From Temnopleurus reevesii (taxonomy: Eukaryota; Echinodermata; Echinoidea; Temnopleuroida; Temnopleuridae), in assembly GCA_036244855.1 (NCBI GenBank), contig BQKZ01000851.1:58674-68704 (forward strand): DNA of 10,031 bases, read 5' to 3'. Positions 9,901 to 10,031 of the stretch are shown in pieces. The translations under genes were made by a program, and so were the position numbers. The notes below the pieces were generated by a model. That model was not told the origin of the DNA. It saw nothing but the letters and a program-made list of their open reading frames with translations, and made no database searches. Position 1 is the stretch's first letter. Each line of letters begins with the position of its first letter.

Positions 9901-9994
9901 TTCCTTTACAGCCTTGGAACATTCTTCCATTTAGCCGAGGTTACTTTGATCAAGCTTTTAACTCCACTGCACCATACTTCCAGAGTGATGTCAA
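869..9994 (+). CDS. ABHD12: ABHD12-like lysophospholipase / monoacylglycerol lipase, 9 exons, 3' end beyond window
   Basis: The joined exons are 869-999, 1987-2117, 3720-3825, 5015-5140, 5835-5911, 6317-6446, 7922-7959, 9214-9293 and 9912-9994. They total 902 bases, about 300 codons, in one unbroken frame. Vertebrate ABHD12 has about 400 residues, so roughly 100 C-terminal residues are missing to the right. Domains in order: a basic, Gly-rich N-terminus (1-55), one membrane segment (about 56-76) followed by AAQMIFLNY, then the alpha/beta-hydrolase fold. That fold shows HGN at 159-161 (oxyanion region), DYRGYGDS at 188-195 and the nucleophile elbow GHSLGTG at 228-234 with Ser230. The catalytic Asp and His expected from the family lie beyond the window. 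Known animal ABHD12 is an integral membrane serine hydrolase, largely in the ER, that degrades lysophosphatidylserine and monoacylglycerols. A sequon NST at 290-292 fits a lumenal domain. ABHD12B is a less likely alternative, since invertebrates usually carry one gene of this group. Confidence 0.93.
1000..1986 (+). other. Intron 1 (987 bp)
   Basis: The intron runs from GTATGT to TTCTCATAG, with a pyrimidine-rich tract before the acceptor. It is AT-rich. The only local structure noted is a small perfect hairpin, 8-bp arms at 1259-1266 and 1271-1278 with a 4-base loop. Short open frames at about 1367-1576 (plus) and 1669-1881 (minus) resemble no protein I recognise and look like chance. Confidence 0.8.
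1987..2117 (+). CDS. ABHD12: ABHD12 coding exon 2 (transmembrane anchor)
   Basis: This exon completes Arg44 and encodes residues 45-87 plus the first base of codon 88. Aromatic and basic residues (WSWAWK, 50-55) precede a hydrophobic run at about 56-76 ([10 protein letters not shown], then PVLVYFI). This is long enough for one membrane span and corresponds to the single anchor of ABHD12. The following AAQMIFLNY closely matches the conserved segment just after the anchor in vertebrate ABHD12 (QAKLIFLNF), which is a strong assignment clue. The acceptor is CATAG at 1982-1986 and the donor GTAAGT at 2118-2123. Confidence 0.92.
2757..2770. promoter_or_regulatory. Perfect X-box palindrome (RFX-type site) inside the intron 2 repeat
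   Basis: GTTACCATGGCAAC is two half-sites, GTTACC and GGCAAC, with a 2-base spacer. It fits the RFX X-box pattern GTNRCC(N)RGYAAC. It lies within the transposon-like element rather than near the promoter, so it may be ordinary repeat sequence. Binding and function are unproven. Confidence 0.45.
2823..3249. repeat. Long imperfect inverted repeat (arms about 125 bp)
   Basis: GGATAATCCATTCAAAAGTT at 2823-2842 is repeated exactly on the opposite strand, ending at 3249. The similarity continues inward with small gaps through CCTTAAATT and on to ACATGGAGAACTC, which is at about 2922-2934 on the plus strand and near 3129-3141 on the minus strand. The arms enclose about 180 bases. A transcript of this intron could fold into a long imperfect hairpin. 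Confidence 0.85.
3720..3825 (+). CDS. ABHD12: ABHD12 coding exon 3 (start of lumenal domain)
   Basis: This exon completes Met88 and encodes residues 89-122 plus two bases of Trp123. It reads [18 protein letters not shown], followed by [16 protein letters not shown]. The last part corresponds to the ABHD12 segment that ends in IGVW before the first fold strands, where the family has a Tyr-Leu then a Glu-rich turn. The acceptor is a T-rich tract with CAG at 3717-3719 and the donor is GTAAGA at 3826-3831. An antisense open frame overlaps this exon but has no recognisable content. Confidence 0.92.
4070..4547. mobile_element. Second TTAA-flanked element candidate (about 470 bp)
   Basis: TTAA at 4070-4073 and 4544-4547 flank ends that are partly inverted copies. 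The left end reads AGCGATAGACC, and the right end on the opposite strand reads AGGTATAGATT. Seven of the first nine bases agree. The interior is distinctly richer in GC than its surroundings and has no open frame of note. Its plan resembles the intron 2 element, but the terminal match is short, so chance cannot be excluded. Confidence 0.4.
4766..4960. repeat. Decayed array of 20-22 bp GGATTTTT units bounded by an inverted 10-mer
   Basis: AGCTGCCAAC at 4766-4775 appears inverted at 4951-4960. Between them, units starting GGATTTTT, GGACACTTT, GGATATTAT or GGATATTTTT recur, each followed by a short AAAATA-like run. Three units in a row end the block (about 4891-4950) and three begin it (about 4801-4852). 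This looks like an old tandem array or a short element with internal repeats. Confidence 0.55.
5015..5140 (+). CDS. ABHD12: ABHD12 coding exon 4 (HGN oxyanion motif)
   Basis: This exon completes Trp123 and encodes residues 124-164 plus two bases of Arg165. It begins QMLPKEARP and ends [14 protein letters not shown]. The last part is the beta-strand and oxyanion-hole turn of the alpha/beta-hydrolase fold, matching ILYLHGNAGTR of vertebrate ABHD12. HGN is at residues 159-161. The Asp/Glu-rich middle ([15 protein letters not shown]) fits the family's variable loop with its Phe/Tyr-Ala-Leu helix. The acceptor is CATTAG at 5009-5014 and the donor GTAATG at 5141-5146, a weaker but acceptable donor. 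Confidence 0.95.
5141..5834 (+). other. Intron 4 (694 bp) carrying a perfect inverted-repeat element
   Basis: The intron runs from GTAATG to TTGGTTGCAG. Bases 5404-5715 are an inverted-repeat element, listed separately, that makes up nearly half of the intron. The remaining sequence is AT-rich, with no coding frame or other clear structure. Confidence 0.85.
5404..5715. mobile_element. 312-bp inverted-repeat transposon (MITE) with perfect long arms
   Basis: The left arm (to 5465) and the right arm (from 5654) are exact reverse complements. The perfect match is 63 bp if the flanking T at 5403 and A at 5716 are counted. The ends begin GGCCCGTATTCCGATAG. AAT at 5401-5403 and AAT at 5716-5718 form a possible 3-bp target duplication, which with GGCCC termini would suit a PIF/Harbinger-like element; the superfamily is tentative. 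The 188-bp centre is AT-rich and codes for nothing. The lack of any mismatch between the arms suggests a recent insertion or ongoing homogenisation. Confidence 0.85.
5835..5911 (+). CDS. ABHD12: ABHD12 coding exon 5
   Basis: This exon completes Arg165 and encodes residues 166-190 plus the first base of Gly191. It reads [18 protein letters not shown] followed by VVAVDYRG. This is the helix after the HGN turn and the next core strand, matching HRVELYKVLSSLGYH and FDYRG of vertebrate ABHD12 almost position for position. The DYRG motif is typical of the family. The acceptor is GTTGCAG at 5828-5834 and the donor GTGAGT at 5912-5917. Confidence 0.95.
5912..6316 (+). other. Intron 5 (405 bp)
   Basis: The intron runs from GTGAGT to ATCTACTTTAG. 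It is the shortest intron here. It is AT-rich, and I see no repeat, coding frame or structure in it. Confidence 0.85.
6317..6446 (+). CDS. ABHD12: ABHD12 coding exon 6 (catalytic serine, nucleophile elbow)
   Basis: This exon completes Gly191 and encodes residues 192-233 plus two bases of Gly234. It starts [17 protein letters not shown], continues as [17 protein letters not shown] and ends GHSLGTG. Ser230 in GHSLG is the serine nucleophile by family knowledge (Ser246 in human ABHD12). The YGDS and [10 protein letters not shown] segments correspond to WGDS and WIKARSGDNP of the vertebrate protein. The acceptor is TTTAG at 6312-6316 and the donor GTAAGG at 6447-6452. Most of this exon and the start of its intron are repeated 229 bases downstream in damaged form. 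Confidence 0.96.
6574..6674 (+). pseudogene. ABHD12: Damaged duplicate of ABHD12 exon 6
   Basis: This is a copy of the last 102 bases of exon 6, 101 bases long, with the donor GTAAGG kept at 6675. The first 28 bases of exon 6 and its acceptor are missing, although CAAG at 6569-6572 could by chance act as an acceptor. The open start is conserved ([20 protein letters not shown]). A one-base deletion after ACAGGGG then shifts the frame, so the catalytic GHSLG codons are read out of frame. Spliced in place of exon 6, the frame would stop in exon 8. Added after exon 6, it would stop within the copy. It therefore looks dead, not a usable alternative exon. Confidence 0.8.
6700..7036. mobile_element. 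337-bp inverted-repeat element inserted in the duplicated intron
   Basis: The left arm (6700-6760) starts TAGGCACTTATTAGTCTCAC. The right arm (6982-7036), read on the opposite strand, starts TAGGGACTTATGAGTCTCAC. Both continue through AGACAG, a GCG-rich stretch and ATTCTTTGAT, with a few mismatches and small gaps. Similarity to copy A stops at the left end and resumes just beyond the right end, which shows this is an insertion. TCTATTCT at the left and TATATTTT near the right may be a decayed 8-9 bp target duplication, which would suit hAT-like or Mutator-like families. The interior repeats GAAAGGAGGCGAA-type units (about 6807, 6913, 6964). No transposase is encoded. Confidence 0.8.
7922..7959 (+). 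CDS. ABHD12: ABHD12 coding exon 7 (38-bp small exon)
   Basis: This exon completes Gly234 and encodes residues 235-246 plus the first base of Glu247: [12 protein letters not shown]. It continues the helix behind the nucleophile elbow and matches VATNLVRRLCERE of the vertebrate protein, including the Leu-Cys-Arg/Glu end. The acceptor is a strong pyrimidine tract with CAG at 7919-7921 and the donor is GTGAGT at 7960-7965. Despite its small size, the frame before and after and the family match make it secure. Confidence 0.9.
7960..9213 (+). other. Intron 7 (1254 bp)
   Basis: The intron runs from GTGAGT to a T-rich tract ending AATTAG. It is AT-rich throughout. The 10-mer AGCTGCCAAC seen in introns 2 and 3 recurs at 8781-8790, directly followed by ACTAAT-type repeats to about 8822. 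No coding frame is supported; the antisense open frame at 8589-8789 has no recognisable content. Confidence 0.8.
9214..9293 (+). CDS. ABHD12: ABHD12 coding exon 8
   Basis: This exon completes Glu247 and encodes residues 248-273, reading [19 protein letters not shown] then MRHPFGM. This is the strand after the nucleophile helix and the loop beyond it, matching ALILESPFTNI and the SHPF segment of the vertebrate protein. The exon ends in phase 0. The acceptor is AATTAG at 9208-9213 and the donor GTAGGT at 9294-9299. Confidence 0.94.
9294..9911 (+). other. Intron 8 (618 bp)
   Basis: The intron runs from GTAGGT to TTCCTTTACAG. It is AT-rich, and I see no repeat element, coding frame or RNA gene in it. 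Confidence 0.85.
9912..9994 (+). CDS. ABHD12: ABHD12 coding exon 9 (last in window)
   Basis: This exon encodes residues 274-300 plus two bases of the next codon. It starts [16 protein letters not shown] and ends [16 protein letters not shown]. It corresponds to the lid-like region of vertebrate ABHD12 around YFPGFDWFF and the FANDENVK segment before the catalytic Asp strand. NST at 290-292 is an N-glycosylation sequon. The acceptor is TTTACAG at 9905-9911 and the donor GTAAGT at 9995-10000, so the gene continues to the right. Confidence 0.9.
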
Positions 9995-10031
9995 GTAAGT
10001 ATAACTCGCTAATCACATTCTCACACAGCCT

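Overview
This is intron-rich, AT-rich eukaryotic nuclear DNA. It carries GT-AG introns of 0.4 to 1.6 kb, a decayed non-LTR retrotransposon and several short inverted-repeat transposons. The only host gene recognised is the first nine coding exons, about 300 codons, of an ABHD12-type alpha/beta-hydrolase on the + strand. In animals ABHD12 is a membrane-anchored lysophosphatidylserine and monoacylglycerol lipase. The protein resembles animal ABHD12 throughout. The repeat style (TTAA-flanked short elements, long-arm palindromes) suggests a marine invertebrate, perhaps an echinoderm-like or other invertebrate deuterostome; that placement is a guess from style, not a match.

Layout. Bases 3-251 (minus strand) hold the C-terminal end of a CR1/Jockey-type reverse transcriptase, cut by the window edge. 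Bases 420-868 are the upstream region of the lipase gene, with a (CT)n tract, a possible TATA-like box and the start codon at 869. The coding exons are 869-999, 1987-2117, 3720-3825, 5015-5140, 5835-5911, 6317-6446, 7922-7959, 9214-9293 and 9912-9994. Every junction has GT and AG, and the reading frame is continuous across all eight introns. The gene runs off the right edge, so the catalytic Asp and His and the C-terminus are not seen. The oxyanion HGN motif (exon 4) and the nucleophile elbow GHSLGTG (exon 6) are present.

The introns hold the unusual material. Intron 2 carries a TTAA-flanked element of about 735 bp with an internal long inverted repeat and a perfect RFX X-box palindrome. Intron 3 carries a second TTAA-flanked candidate and a decayed array of 20-22 bp units bounded by an inverted 10-mer. 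Intron 4 carries a 312-bp element with perfect 63-bp inverted arms. Intron 6 carries a tandem second copy of most of exon 6, the exon with the catalytic serine. That copy has a 1-bp deletion, and its downstream intron is split by a further inverted-repeat element of about 337 bp. The copied exon looks dead.

I see no RNA gene, CRISPR array, operon or second host gene. The best-supported noteworthy structure is the duplicated catalytic exon with its nested insertion.
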